Part shown: piece after piece, positions 16,395 to 25,536 of the stretch
Position numbering within the stretch: the first letter of the stretch is position 1
How the letters are laid out: every line of letters begins with the position of its first letter
NCBI RefSeq assembly: GCF_000733295.1
Contig: NZ_JPMI01000353.1
Location: 1 to 53,850, forward strand
DNA: 53,850 bases
Reading direction: 5' to 3'
DNA from: Archangium violaceum Cb vi76
GTDB lineage: Bacteria > Myxococcota > Myxococcia > Myxococcales > Myxococcaceae
Made by a program: the position numbers and the translations under genes
The notes under the pieces: model-generated
The model's database searches: none
What the model saw: the letters and a program-made list of their open reading frames with translations, nothing else
Told to the model about the DNA's origin: nothing

Positions 16395-17654
16395 TCACGG
16401 AGTGACCAGCACCGGAGTGCTCAGCGCGCGCGTGTCGGTGGCGCCCTGCTGCACGCGGGTGTAGAGGCCGGCCGCCTCGCCCGCGATCACATAGACGCCG
16501 TGGTTGATCGTCTCTCCGCCCGCGGTCTCCTCGGCGGCGAAGTAACGCTGGGCCACCCAGCGGCCGGGCACCGCGTGCACCAGCGCCGCGTTCCACTCCT
16601 CTTTCGGCGTGAAGCGGCCCACCAGCACCTCGTCTCCCTCGGCGCCGTAGTCGGACTTGAGCACCCACGCCTCCCGATCCTTCGCCAGCTCCTCGATGGG
16701 CAACGTCTCCATCCGCACCGTGTAGGGGATGTGGGCGCGGATGGTGGCCCGCGCGCGCGGGGAGAAGCAGTCGTGCCGCTCCCACATGAAGGCCAGGGTC
16801 CGCTTGTTCTGCGTGAGCACGGCGCCGAAGGGATTCACCACCACGCACCGGCCCTCCAGGCACGCCTGGAGCACCACGGAGAGCGGGCCGGCCAGCGGCA
16901 CCATGTCCTCGAAGGGCTCCTCGTCGTCCCAGACGGGGAGGCGCTCGCCCCACCAGTCCGTCTTGTAGTGGCGCAGCAGCACGTCACACGGCTCGCCGAA
17001 GAGGCGCACCCGCCCGTCCGGGCCCGGGGTGAGGTTGAAGGGCGAGCCCAGGTGCACCTTCCACCCGCGCGCCTCGAACCACTGGCGGTAGAGCCGCACC
17101 AGCCCCAGGTCCTCGGGCATCTCCGTGGGGTAGAGGATGCCCACCGTGAGCTGCTCGGGCATGGGCACCAGCAGCCGGGCCGCCAGCGACTCCACCATGG
17201 AGCACATGCGCTCGCCCAACTGTGTGTTGGGGTCCACCGTGCCAGGCCACGCGGGCCGCACCAGCGGGTTGAGCAGCACGGCCTCGACCTCGCCGGTGGG
17301 CGTGTCGCTGTTGAGCTCGCACACCGCGAGCTGCCCGTCCTTCGTGAGGAACACGTCCGCGCGGGCGAAGCCGTGCCAGAAGGGCTGCGAGGCCTGCCAC
17401 ATGAGCTTCTGGCCGGGCGTGAGGCCGAAGAAGTCGTCCAGCAGCTCCGGCGAGGCGGCGCACGCCAGCACCAGCTCGTGGTAGGCGGCGGCCACGTTCT
17501 CGGCGGCCCGGAAGAGCGCGGCGTGACGCTCGCGGGAAATGAGCAGGGGCTCGGCGCGGAAGCGGGGCGCGCCCTCCAACCACGGGTCCGTGACGAGGCC
17601 CGTGCGCACCAGGTGCTCGGCGAGCGCCTCGTAGGTGAGGGGCGGCGTGCTCAT
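16395..17654 (-). CDS. Glutathionylspermidine synthase-like ATP-grasp ligase
   Basis: This 419-residue protein matches the C-terminal synthetase domain of glutathionylspermidine synthase (YgiC/YjfC type). Visible motifs are FLTKDGQLAVCELNSDTPTG, VDPNTQLGERM, VLLRHYKTDWWGERLP, VVVNPFGAVLTQNK, WVLKSDYGAEGDEVLVG and ETINHGVYVIAG. It has the usual length of the amidase-less synthetase family. It should form an amide bond between a peptide or glutathione-like carboxylate and an amine using ATP; the substrate is unknown. Start ATG 17654 overlaps the DUF350 stop (ATGA). Confidence 0.88.
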   Translation of the reverse strand: MSTPPLTYEALAEHLVRTGLVTDPWLEGAPRFRAEPLLISRERHAALFRAAENVAAAYHELVLACAASPELLDDFFGLTPGQKLMWQASQPFWHGFARADVFLTKDGQLAVCELNSDTPTGEVEAVLLNPLVRPAWPGTVDPNTQLGERMCSMVESLAARLLVPMPEQLTVGILYPTEMPEDLGLVRLYRQWFEARGWKVHLGSPFNLTPGPDGRVRLFGEPCDVLLRHYKTDWWGERLPVWDDEEPFEDMVPLAGPLSVVLQACLEGRCVVVNPFGAVLTQNKRTLAFMWERHDCFSPRARATIRAHIPYTVRMETLPIEELAKDREAWVLKSDYGAEGDEVLVGRFTPKEEWNAALVHAVPGRWVAQRYFAAEETAGGETINHGVYVIAGEAAGLYTRVQQGATDTRALSTPVLVTP

Positions 17655-18508
17655 GCCAGCCGGGTCACCAGGAAGGCGGCGGCGAGGTACGAGACGGCCT
17701 CGAGCACGCCCATGCCCAGGTTGCGCTCGGCGGCGATGCCTTGATCCAACCGGCCGCCGCGCAGGGTGAAGCGCGCGCCCAGCAGCAGCGTCTGCACGAA
17801 GAGCTGGCGCACCGGGTAGAGCGCCAGGGCGAACACGAGCGCCAGCGCGTAGCCGCGCAGCGAGGCGGCCCAGCCCTCGAAGGTGCCCTCCACCGCGTGG
17901 CCGATGATGAGGGAGAGCGCCACGGTGATGCCCGCGTAGCTGAGGGCCGCGGCGAGGTTCTCCCCGAGGATCTCCTCGGCGTCGTCGTAGGCGGTGAGGG
18001 TGCGGAAGAGCATCACGAACAGGTGCAGGGTGAGCTGGGCGATGACGACGAAGACGAGCACCACGCCCAGCGTGCTCAGGTCCGTGCCGGACACGGAGCG
18101 GGACAGGAGGATGCCCGTGGCGAGGTAGTGCGAGCCGGCGGCCAGTCCGGCGGCGATGTTGCCGCGCTCGACTTCCGCCGCCAGCCGCGCGCGCAGCAGC
18201 ACCCGCACGCCCAGGTGTCCGAAGACCTCCAGCAGCACCAGCGCCGCCAGTCCATAAGCGGACACCCACAGCACGTCATGGCTCAGGCTCTCGCCCTGCA
18301 CGCACCCGGCGACCACCGAGCCGGAGATGAGGAAGAGGCCGAGCACCTGGCCCACCTGGACGAGCGCATGGGCCATGTGGCCCTCTTCCATGTCCGAGCG
18401 GACGGTGTGTGCGGGAGACAACAGCCGCTGTCCGGCGCGCAGGAGGAGCAGGAGCACGACGGTGGTGATCGCGCCAAAGGCGGGCAGGTAGAGGGGGCGG
18501 AGCTCCAT
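17651..18508 (-). CDS. DUF350 integral membrane protein
   Basis: This 285-residue membrane protein has about eight hydrophobic segments in two similar halves, as in double-length DUF350 (YjfL) proteins. The repeated pattern is visible as GQVLGLFLISGSVVAGCV in the first half and LAAALSYAGITVALSLIIGHAV in the second. I chose ATG 18508 just before the first transmembrane helix. The four-base overlap with the synthetase-like gene, and the same pairing in the E. coli yjf cluster, indicate a shared membrane or envelope role. Confidence 0.85.
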   Translation of the reverse strand: MELRPLYLPAFGAITTVVLLLLLRAGQRLLSPAHTVRSDMEEGHMAHALVQVGQVLGLFLISGSVVAGCVQGESLSHDVLWVSAYGLAALVLLEVFGHLGVRVLLRARLAAEVERGNIAAGLAAGSHYLATGILLSRSVSGTDLSTLGVVLVFVVIAQLTLHLFVMLFRTLTAYDDAEEILGENLAAALSYAGITVALSLIIGHAVEGTFEGWAASLRGYALALVFALALYPVRQLFVQTLLLGARFTLRGGRLDQGIAAERNLGMGVLEAVSYLAAAFLVTRLA

Positions 18509-18704
18509 GGGGACCGCGATGCTACACCGGACACCCCGGTAAGCGCCTGGAATCACTCGGCGCGCCTGTCCTGTCTCGCTGGAGTCGCCGGGCTCATGAC
18601 GCACCTGCTGTCGGCTACCTTCCACCCGCGGGGAACAAGCGAGGGAGCGGCTTGCCGCGCTGCGGCATCGAACCCAGGTTGCGCGGACCCAGGGGGAGGT
18701 CCAC

Positions 18705-19403
18705 ATGCGGCCGTACCGTCGTTTCCATGCTCAGTACCGAGAACGGCTGTCGCTCGCGGACGGGACGTGGGCGGAGCTGCGGATGGTCCGGCCCCAGGAC
18801 GCGGCGCTGCTGAAGGAGGGCTTCGAGCGGCTCTCCCCGCGTTCGCGCTTTCAGCGTTTCCTGTCGGCCAAGCCGCGGCTGTCGGCGGAGGAGCTGAGGT
18901 ACCTCACGAGCGTGGATGGGGAGCGGCACGTGGCCATTGGGGCGGTGACGTGGAGCCCGGCGGGGAAGGAGTTGGGGCTGGGGGTGGCCCGGTTCTTCCG
19001 CCTGGCGCACGCCCCCGAGGTGGCCGAGGTGGCCATCACCGTGGTGGATGATGCGCAGGGCAAGGGGCTCGGCCGCATCCTGCTGGACAAGCTGGTGGAA
19101 GCCGCGCGCGAGCGGGGTGTGGAGCGCTTCGACTTCCGGGTGCTGGCGGGCAACGTGCCCATGTACAAGCTCGTCCAGACGCTCGCGCCCTGCGAGCCCG
19201 AGCAGGACGAGGAGTCGCTGTGCTTCAGCGTGCCGCTGGGAGCGCCGGCGCGGGGAAGCTCGGAGCTGCTGCGCTCGCTGCTGGCGCTGGCGGCGCAGGG
19301 GGCGCTCACGATCATCGGGCCCACGTGCCGGTGGCGGAGCCTGTCCCGCGTGCCGCCGCCGGTGGCCTACGAGGAGGAAGCCCGTGTGCCTCGAGGCGCA
19401 TGA
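18705..19403 (+). CDS. GNAT-family N-acetyltransferase
   Basis: This 232-residue protein starts at ATG with GGGGGAGG seven bases upstream. The GNAT fold is visible: VRPQDAALLKEGFERLSPRSRFQRF, EVAITVVDDAQGKGLGRILLDKLVEAARERG (acetyl-CoA binding QGKGLG), then FRVLAGNVPMYKL. Proteins with this start resemble the standalone acetyltransferases related to protein acetyltransferase domains. Substrate unknown. The last 37 bases overlap, on the opposite strand, the end of the gene at 19367. Confidence 0.88.
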   Translation: MRPYRRFHAQYRERLSLADGTWAELRMVRPQDAALLKEGFERLSPRSRFQRFLSAKPRLSAEELRYLTSVDGERHVAIGAVTWSPAGKELGLGVARFFRLAHAPEVAEVAITVVDDAQGKGLGRILLDKLVEAARERGVERFDFRVLAGNVPMYKLVQTLAPCEPEQDEESLCFSVPLGAPARGSSELLRSLLALAAQGALTIIGPTCRWRSLSRVPPPVAYEEEARVPRGA

Positions 19404-20221
19404 GCCCGCTGGAGCTGCTCGAGGAAGGCGGGCTCGAAGACGCCATCCACGCGCAGTGAGTAGCGGAAGTACGGTGCGGCCTCGACGCCGTGGTAGTCGA
19501 AGTCGTTGAACCAGTAGGCGTGGCCGTCCACGTGCGTCTTCTCCTGACGCTCCTCGTTCCAGAGGTAGAGGCGCTTGTTGCCGCGCGGGCAGACGGTGAT
19601 GAAGTGGTCGGGGGCCGTCTGGTCCTCGGGCTCGCCGTCGCGGTGGACGGTGCCGTGGTCGTTGGCGTTGAGCCCGAGCAGGGTGCAGCGGCCGATCTCC
19701 CGGAAGGGGAGGGACTTCACGAAGGCCACGGTGCGGGGGAAGTAGAGGCGGGCCTCGCGGGTGAAGTCCTTGCCGGCGCTGGTGCTCTTCTCGCTCCAGT
19801 AGCCGCCGGGGACGAGCTCGTAGAAGACCTTCCAGGGGAAGTAGACGCCGTGCTTGAACTCGAGGAAGCGCATCTGCTCGCGGGTGAGCGGGTGGTCGCG
19901 CTCCTCGCCGAACTCGTACTCATGGCGGCGGCGCGGATCGAAGGCGCCGGAGTCGCTTCCGAGCGAGACGAAGGTGGCGAACTCCTTCTCGGAGAAGCCG
20001 CGGATGACCTGGCCGTAGTCGATATAGGGGTCGTTGGCGAGCGAGGGCGGGACGATGCCCATGGCCTTGTGGCTGCCGCCCGTGTAGGTGGTGCCCACCT
20101 GGGCGAGCGCGTAGCAGATCTCCTCATCGAGCGAGGCGAGCTGAGCCAGGTCGAGGTAGGGCTCGAGGTTGATGAAGGGGCGATCCCAGATGCCCACGAG
20201 GCCGTTGCGTGCGCCTGCCAT
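19367..20221 (-). CDS. 2OG-Fe(II) oxygenase-like protein, unknown substrate
   Basis: This 284-residue protein carries NDHGTVHRDGEP (H-x-D) near residue 193, LYLWNEE, a HAYWFNDFDYHGVEA histidine about 35 residues later and RYSLRVDGVF with an arginine. This order fits a cupin-like 2OG-Fe(II) hydroxylase of the Asp/Asn beta-hydroxylase type. The N-terminal half (INLEPYLDLAQL, YTGGSHKAMGIVP) is unrecognised. Its last codons run into the 3' end of the convergent GNAT gene, a tail-to-tail coding overlap of 37 bases. Confidence 0.65.
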   Translation of the reverse strand: MAGARNGLVGIWDRPFINLEPYLDLAQLASLDEEICYALAQVGTTYTGGSHKAMGIVPPSLANDPYIDYGQVIRGFSEKEFATFVSLGSDSGAFDPRRRHEYEFGEERDHPLTREQMRFLEFKHGVYFPWKVFYELVPGGYWSEKSTSAGKDFTREARLYFPRTVAFVKSLPFREIGRCTLLGLNANDHGTVHRDGEPEDQTAPDHFITVCPRGNKRLYLWNEERQEKTHVDGHAYWFNDFDYHGVEAAPYFRYSLRVDGVFEPAFLEQLQRAHAPRGTRASSS

Positions 20222-20397
20222 TGCGTGTCCGTCCGTCTCCGGGCCTCGAAGGGTGGCCCTGTTCCGGGCCGGAGGATACGTCCCCGAGGGGCGGGCCGGG
20301 AACGGGAGACGGGAGGTCGGGCTTCCCGTGGTGCGGCCGGGCAGGCGTCATTTCTTCCTCGCGCACGCATGCACGGTAGGCTGGCCCGGGTCACCTC

Positions 20398-21417
20398 ATG
20401 CCCTGGCTCGCGCTCGCTCTCCTCACCATGATCGCCGTGCTGTTGCGGAAGCCGCTCATCGAGGGGCTGTTCGCGCTGGCGGAGGAGTGCAGCTTCCAGT
20501 GGGGGGCCTATCGCGGCACGCTCGGCATCACCCGGGTCATCGGGATGCTGGGCGCGGATGAGCTGACGCGGCGGTCGCTGCGGCAGCTCCGGGTGCATGC
20601 ACACGAGGCGCTCGGACAGACGGCACGAGCCGTCGAGGGAGCACGGCGTCTCGCGGACGAGGCGAGGGCGGTGGGCGATTGGGGCCTCGCCAACACGGCC
20701 ATCAACACCTTCATCAACGCGGGTCTCTATCAGGAGGCGCTCGAGGTCGAGCGCCGGTGGGGGCCACGGGAAGTGGACGACGCGGAGGAGTTGGGGCCTG
20801 ACGAGCAGGAGGCGCTGGCACGGTTCAACCTCTGCGAGGCGCTCTACAACCTGGGGGACTGGGAAGCCGCCCACGAGTGCCTCCGGGCCGTGGAGGAGTC
20901 GTCGGCCGGGGAGCCCCTGCTCCGGCATGCGATCCTCATGCAGCGGGCGTGGATCCAGGCGCACACCGGGCAGGGGGAGGAAGCGCTCGCGACCCTGGGG
21001 CGGTTGAACCGCGAGGACATTCCCCGGGTGTATTGGAGCGAGGTGGCCTTCACCCGTGCGGCGGCGTTGTTGGCGCTGCGGCGGTACGACGAAGCCGGGA
21101 ACGAGGCGAGGGCGGGGCTGAAGCTGGCGCGCCGGGTGGCGAGCACGAGGAACGGGCTGTTCATGCTCGGGCAGATTGCCCTGGCGGCGGGGCGGCAGGA
21201 GGAGGCCGCGCGTCACTTCGAGGCCGGTGCGGCACACCCGTACAAGGGGCAGGGCGGGGGGGCGTTGCTCGCATGGGGCGATTGCCTCGAGAAGCTTGGC
21301 CAGGGTGAGCGGGCCCGGGACGCGTGGAGGCTGGTGCTCGAACGGGATCCACAGAGCGCGGCGGCGCGGGAGGCGGCTTCTCGGCTCGGGCACGCGGTGA
21401 ACCTTTCGTCCACGTGA
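20398..21417 (+). CDS. TPR-repeat protein
   Basis: This 339-residue protein has a hydrophobic N-terminus (MPWLALALLTMIAVLL), possibly a membrane anchor, followed by several helix-pair repeats with TPR spacing. Examples are ANTAINTFINAGLYQEALEVE, ARFNLCEALYNLGDWEAAHECL, AAALLALRRYDEAGNEARAGL, LGQIALAAGRQEEAARHFEAG and GDCLEKLGQGERARDAWRLVL. TPR arrays bind partner proteins. The C-terminal repeats are the most canonical. No partner is indicated by the neighbours. Confidence 0.85.
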   Translation: MPWLALALLTMIAVLLRKPLIEGLFALAEECSFQWGAYRGTLGITRVIGMLGADELTRRSLRQLRVHAHEALGQTARAVEGARRLADEARAVGDWGLANTAINTFINAGLYQEALEVERRWGPREVDDAEELGPDEQEALARFNLCEALYNLGDWEAAHECLRAVEESSAGEPLLRHAILMQRAWIQAHTGQGEEALATLGRLNREDIPRVYWSEVAFTRAAALLALRRYDEAGNEARAGLKLARRVASTRNGLFMLGQIALAAGRQEEAARHFEAGAAHPYKGQGGGALLAWGDCLEKLGQGERARDAWRLVLERDPQSAAAREAASRLGHAVNLSST

Positions 21418-21462
21418 CCTCATCCTCTCCGTCGGGGCCGCCCAGGCAGCACGCGAGACGAC

Positions 21463-22194
21463 TCAGCGCACCGGGGGCCTCGGCTCGATGATTGGTTTCA
21501 GCAGGCCCCGTTCCTCCAGCAGGTGTTGGACGCGCCGCGCGAGCGCTACGTGCTCGGGGTTGCTCGGGGTGAGCCGCTCCGGCGTCAGGATGACGAGCGT
21601 GCCCTTGTCGCCCACTGGCTCCACCCGGACTGGGGCGGGCAGGGCTGGCACCTCCCCGCGCTCGTGCGAGAAGTACGTCATCCACCCCACGAAACAGCCG
21701 AGCCGACTGCCATTGGAGAGCCGCTCCCGCAGCCCATCCGCCGTCGCAAGGGCCCAGTCCGGCTCCCACGCCACGGCCATGGCGCGCATGACACCGGTGA
21801 GCACAGGCGCACTCAGCATGCGTTCGTGGCCCAATGCCTCCTTGGGAAAGAAGAGATTCAGGCAATTGGGCGAAAACTCAGCCTTCGACCCGCAGTTGAA
21901 CATGACCATGCCGCCCTGGTCTTGTTCTACGTGCCCCGTCCAGGCACCGAAGTGGAATCCATCATTCCCGCTCCGGTAGCCCTTCTGCCCGAAGAACCTC
22001 ACGAAGGTCTCCAGCGTGGGTTCGAACTCGAGCCGCGGCGACTTCCGGCCGGAATTGCTCTGCTCATACCACCGGGCGTAGCTCGGATGGCTCTCGGCCA
22101 TGAGCTGGAAGAACGTCGCCGCGCGCAGAGCGCACTGCTCGGCCGACTCTGGCCGGTGGCCCCAATAAGCTCCAGCTTTATATATTTCACTCAT
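21463..22194 (-). CDS. Imm52-family immunity protein
   Basis: This 243-residue cytoplasmic protein starts MSEIYKAGAYWGHRPESAEQCALRAATFF, the usual beginning of immunity protein 52 proteins. It also has the conserved FVGWMTYFSHERGEVP and LVILTPERLTPSNPEHV phrases. It begins 12 bases after the stop of the Tox-REase-5 lipoprotein, the normal order toxin then immunity. It should bind and neutralise that toxin in the producer and its kin. Base use is more AT-rich than the surrounding genes. Confidence 0.9.
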   Translation of the reverse strand: MSEIYKAGAYWGHRPESAEQCALRAATFFQLMAESHPSYARWYEQSNSGRKSPRLEFEPTLETFVRFFGQKGYRSGNDGFHFGAWTGHVEQDQGGMVMFNCGSKAEFSPNCLNLFFPKEALGHERMLSAPVLTGVMRAMAVAWEPDWALATADGLRERLSNGSRLGCFVGWMTYFSHERGEVPALPAPVRVEPVGDKGTLVILTPERLTPSNPEHVALARRVQHLLEERGLLKPIIEPRPPVR

Positions 22195-22206
22195 ACGTGG
22201 CCGTTC

Positions 22207-24030
22207 TCATTGCAGTGGTTGTGTGTATACGACTTCTATTGATTGAAGACCTGCGTCATCGAAATACTTCCTGAGCACGGCCACCATCCGCGGCTCCGCA
22301 ACGTGCCAGCGCAGTGGCAACCCACCCGCTATCCGGAATTGCCGCTGGGCCTGGTAGACCAGCTTCACCAGCCCCGTGTACCCCCATTTGGGCTCGAGGT
22401 CCTCGTCGAACCACTTGTCGTACTCGCGCGCCTTGGCTTCCTGCAGAATGCCTGTTTTCGGCTCGTAGCCGTCGTAGTCCACACACTCTCCATCCCGGCA
22501 GACCTTGTAGCACCAGCGCTTGGGCGCGCCCGTTACCTGGGCCTGGTAGTCCCGGGCCTGCTCGGACATGGCCGTGGTGTCCTCCACCCACTGCCCGGGA
22601 CCGCCCACCGGAGGCCAGCCCCCACTTCCACTCCCTGGTCCCTGGGCGCCGGTGTTGGCCATGTGCAGCACGTAGGTGGCCCCCAGCACCGGCGAAGCCA
22701 CCGTGGCCACACCGCCCACGGGCACCGCCACCAGGCGCACCGCCAGCAAGCCATCGCCCGTGACTGACAGCAGCGGCACTGACAGGCTGCCCAGCTTGCC
22801 GCCCCAGCTCACCGCCTTCGCCGTGCCCGCCCCGGCGGTGCCCACCGTCAGCACCGCGCCCGTGGCCAGCCGCGACACCGTCCGCACCCGCTCCGCATAG
22901 GGCTTGTGGCGGAACTCCTCCCACAGTTGCGGCGCGTTCTCGTACATAGCGCGCACTGCCCCGGGCAGCTGCGTCAGCCCCTCCAGCGTCTCCCCCGTGT
23001 AGAAGACGAGCCGGTAGAGGCCCTCCACCATGTCCACCACCCCCACCACCACGCCCTCGGCCAGCGCGAGCCCGGCGTTGTCGTCCGGCGCGTAGAGGCC
23101 AGCCGGCCGGGCCCCGTGCGGCACCGCCAGCTCCTGGTCCACCGGGAAAAGGCGCCCTCCATCGATGGCGTAGAAGGGGCCCACCTCGAAGTGCCCCGCG
23201 CGCAGGGTGCCGTCCTCCGCCAGCACCACCTCGCCCGCCTTCTGCACGGCCTCACCCGTGCCGGGCTTCACCAGGTAGCCGTCCGGGCGCAGCACCAGCA
23301 GCCGCGAGAAGCGCCGCATGCGCGCGTGCAACTCCTCGCGCGTCACCACCTGCTCGCCCGTGGCCGCCTCCAGCAGCAGGTGCGCCGCCATGCGCCGCAA
23401 CCCGAAGTTGCCCAACGTCACCGGTGTGGACAGCAGATGGGGCAGCAGCTCCAGCGCTTGCGGTGGGCTCAGCGTGCGGCCGTCACCCGGCAGCGCTGTT
23501 GAGGGCACCCCCGCCCGCACGAGGAATCCCTGGAAGTAGTCCACGCTGAAGGGCACCTTGTGGGAGTGGCCGTCGCCCACCCCATCCGGCCAGCCCACGC
23601 CCACTCCTCCCCAGTCCTCCTCCTCGTCCACCACACCGGCTGCCCTGGCCCCGTGTCGGGTCCGCGCACGCGCCCGTACGCCCTCCACCGCCAGCCCGTT
23701 CGTGACGCCCGGGCCGTCCATGCCGTCTGTCCCGGCCCCGGTGGACACCAGGCCCCCGCTGGCGGTGTCCACCCTCGTGGCGGCCATCTCCCGGTCCGGG
23801 CGCTCGTTGTCTCGTGGGCCATCTGCTTCGGGTGGGGCCATGCGCCGATGTCGAGCGGCGCCCGCGAGCGCGCCTCCCATGGGGTAACCGGTCGCACATG
23901 CCGTCTGCACTCCGAGCAGCACCAGCACCAACCCCGCGCCAAACCGGGGCCTGCCGCGCGAACTCCCCGGCGACTCGAGCCACACGCCGCCGCCCTCTTC
24001 CGCTCCACGACTCGAGAATTCCTCCGCCAT
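22207..24030 (-). CDS. Lipoprotein toxin with C-terminal Tox-REase-5 nuclease
   Basis: This 607-residue protein has an N-terminal hydrophobic segment ending VQTACATG, a weak lipobox with Gln at -3. A GTG at codon 16 preceded by AGAGGG would give a more usual signal length and is an alternative start. The carrier region has Gly/Ala hydrophobic stretches at about 370-450. The toxin tip (from about 502) has GECVDYDGYEPKTGILQEAK, which supplies D520 and the E531-x-K533 pair of the restriction-endonuclease fold, and ends KYFDDAGLQSIEVVYTQPLQ. It should cleave nucleic acid in a recipient. Imm52 follows. The layout fits OME-delivered SitA-like toxins. Confidence 0.85.
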   Translation of the reverse strand: MAEEFSSRGAEEGGGVWLESPGSSRGRPRFGAGLVLVLLGVQTACATGYPMGGALAGAARHRRMAPPEADGPRDNERPDREMAATRVDTASGGLVSTGAGTDGMDGPGVTNGLAVEGVRARARTRHGARAAGVVDEEEDWGGVGVGWPDGVGDGHSHKVPFSVDYFQGFLVRAGVPSTALPGDGRTLSPPQALELLPHLLSTPVTLGNFGLRRMAAHLLLEAATGEQVVTREELHARMRRFSRLLVLRPDGYLVKPGTGEAVQKAGEVVLAEDGTLRAGHFEVGPFYAIDGGRLFPVDQELAVPHGARPAGLYAPDDNAGLALAEGVVVGVVDMVEGLYRLVFYTGETLEGLTQLPGAVRAMYENAPQLWEEFRHKPYAERVRTVSRLATGAVLTVGTAGAGTAKAVSWGGKLGSLSVPLLSVTGDGLLAVRLVAVPVGGVATVASPVLGATYVLHMANTGAQGPGSGSGGWPPVGGPGQWVEDTTAMSEQARDYQAQVTGAPKRWCYKVCRDGECVDYDGYEPKTGILQEAKAREYDKWFDEDLEPKWGYTGLVKLVYQAQRQFRIAGGLPLRWHVAEPRMVAVLRKYFDDAGLQSIEVVYTQPLQ

Positions 24031-24127
24031 GACCAGGGCCTTTCTCCAGGTTCAACCTTCCTGAAGGATAGGCCGCCAGCCTCACAACCCTATAGGCAAG
24101 TAACCAGGGTGCCGCGTCCCCCTCTTT

Positions 24128-25036
24128 CTATGGGAACACCAACCCGGGAATGGTGATGCCGCGCGAGCTTCCATCCCTCAGCGACAGCGTCAATTCGCCA
24201 CGGCCCTCGCTCCGCCGTGCGTCGGCCTCCACGATGACCGAACCTCGGCTGTTGGGCGCAATGGGATGGTCCTGCCGGATCTTCAGCCCCGTCAGTTCTC
24301 TGCCATGGGCATCCACCAGCGCGCCTGTTGTCGCCGTCCAGGGTTCCGAGCTCAAGTTCACCAGCCACACCTCCGCTGCGATGGTGTTATCGGAGCGGTA
24401 GCCATTGCCCCATTCGTAGGTGATGACTTCTTTCGGGGGAGCGAATTTTTCTTTCTTGAGTTCCTGGAACTGGATACCGGATGAGCTGATTGCTCCAGTG
24501 GCGATCAGATCCCGGAGCCCACCAGACTGCGCGAGCATGAGCTGCAACTGCTCGAGTCGGTCCCTCGTCTGCCCGAGTTCATCGCGCAGGTTCTGATTCG
24601 TGGTCTGCTCCTGAGCCAGTTCCTGCCGCAAGGAGTCCCGGGAGCGCTGGTCTCGGTACACCTCCACCTGGTGGGTTGCCCGGTCCGGATGGGCGACCAG
24701 GGAGAATGTGACACGCTGCTGATGGACCTCGTCACCCAGGAGCGCCGTGAGCCGGATGCGTTCTCCAATCATCAGGTCCGGAGGAGGGAGGAGGTTGAGC
24801 GTGCTGCGCCCTTGCGTTACCTCCAGGAAGCGCACCTCGTCTTGCAGGTCCACCTTGACGGGAGCGTCGAAGACGAAGTTCGTCATGATTCCCGGGCTGA
24901 CGCAAATCTCCCAGGCGGTTGTCGCGGGAGTCAATGCGAGTTCGATGCGCTGCATTTCCTTGCAAGCTACTGCGGTGGGGGGCTGAAGCAGGGGCGCGCC
25001 GTGTGGAAGCACGAGGACCAGGATGGAGAGGAGCAC
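24128..25036 (-). CDS. DUF2381/TIGR02268-type exported protein
   Basis: This 302-residue protein has a signal peptide (LSILVLVLPHGAP...). The body matches the myxobacterial paralogous DUF2381 family: ICVSPGIMTNFVFDAPVK, RVTFSLVAHPDRATHQVEVYR, a coiled-coil (about 130-175, LRDELGQTRDRLEQLQLML), then VWLVNLSSEPWTATTGALVD and LTLSLRDGSSRGITIPGLVF. Start GTG 25036 with AAAGG nine bases upstream, 23 bases after the kinase/lipoprotein gene, so the two are one operon. Family function is not established. The recurring pairing with a kinase suggests an envelope complex. Confidence 0.85.
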   Translation of the reverse strand: MLLSILVLVLPHGAPLLQPPTAVACKEMQRIELALTPATTAWEICVSPGIMTNFVFDAPVKVDLQDEVRFLEVTQGRSTLNLLPPPDLMIGERIRLTALLGDEVHQQRVTFSLVAHPDRATHQVEVYRDQRSRDSLRQELAQEQTTNQNLRDELGQTRDRLEQLQLMLAQSGGLRDLIATGAISSSGIQFQELKKEKFAPPKEVITYEWGNGYRSDNTIAAEVWLVNLSSEPWTATTGALVDAHGRELTGLKIRQDHPIAPNSRGSVIVEADARRSEGRGELTLSLRDGSSRGITIPGLVFP

Positions 25037-25059
25037 GGACAGTCGCCTTTGGGACGGAA

Positions 25060-25536
25060 CTACTCGAAACGCGAGACCGGCTGGATGGACATGATATTGG
25101 AGACACGCGCCTTCTCGCGCGTGCTGCCGGGCTCCATGGCAATGCCGAGTCCCTTCGACGTCCGTATCTGCAGACAGACCGGAACGATTTCACCGTTGGG
25201 CAGGTGTGCCTGGGTGAAACGACCGTAGACATGCCCCTTCGTGAAGAACAGCTCCCCATCAATGAGGATCCCGCCCGGGAGATTTCCCCACGGAGGGAGG
25301 ATCTCGGCGGTCACGGGTCCCTCCGAAACCAGGATCTCAGGGGGGCGAGGGCCAAAGGGAGGGATGCCGATGCGATCCGTTCTCGTGAAGATGTTGAAGC
25401 GCTCGTAGGTCTCGTCGACTCCAGGCGGGCAGTCCGCGGGTGCCGGCCGCTGCCGATACTGCGGACCGCTCACGCAGGCGGATCCGGCAACGCAACCGGC
25501 GGCGAGCAGGGCTCGGGTCGTCTTGGACTTCGTCAT
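25060..25536 (-). CDS. Possible in-frame nested lipoprotein inside the kinase gene
   Basis: An internal ATG at 25536 (codon 400 of the kinase frame) is preceded by AGAGG seven bases upstream. It opens a 158-residue product with a textbook lipobox LAAGC (C15) after two lysines, an arginine and a short hydrophobic stretch. Translated alone it would be exported and lipid-anchored, unlike the same sequence behind the kinase transmembrane helix. Whether it is made separately cannot be settled from sequence. Confidence 0.5.
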   Translation of the reverse strand: MTKSKTTRALLAAGCVAGSACVSGPQYRQRPAPADCPPGVDETYERFNIFTRTDRIGIPPFGPRPPEILVSEGPVTAEILPPWGNLPGGILIDGELFFTKGHVYGRFTQAHLPNGEIVPVCLQIRTSKGLGIAMEPGSTREKARVSNIMSIQPVSRFE

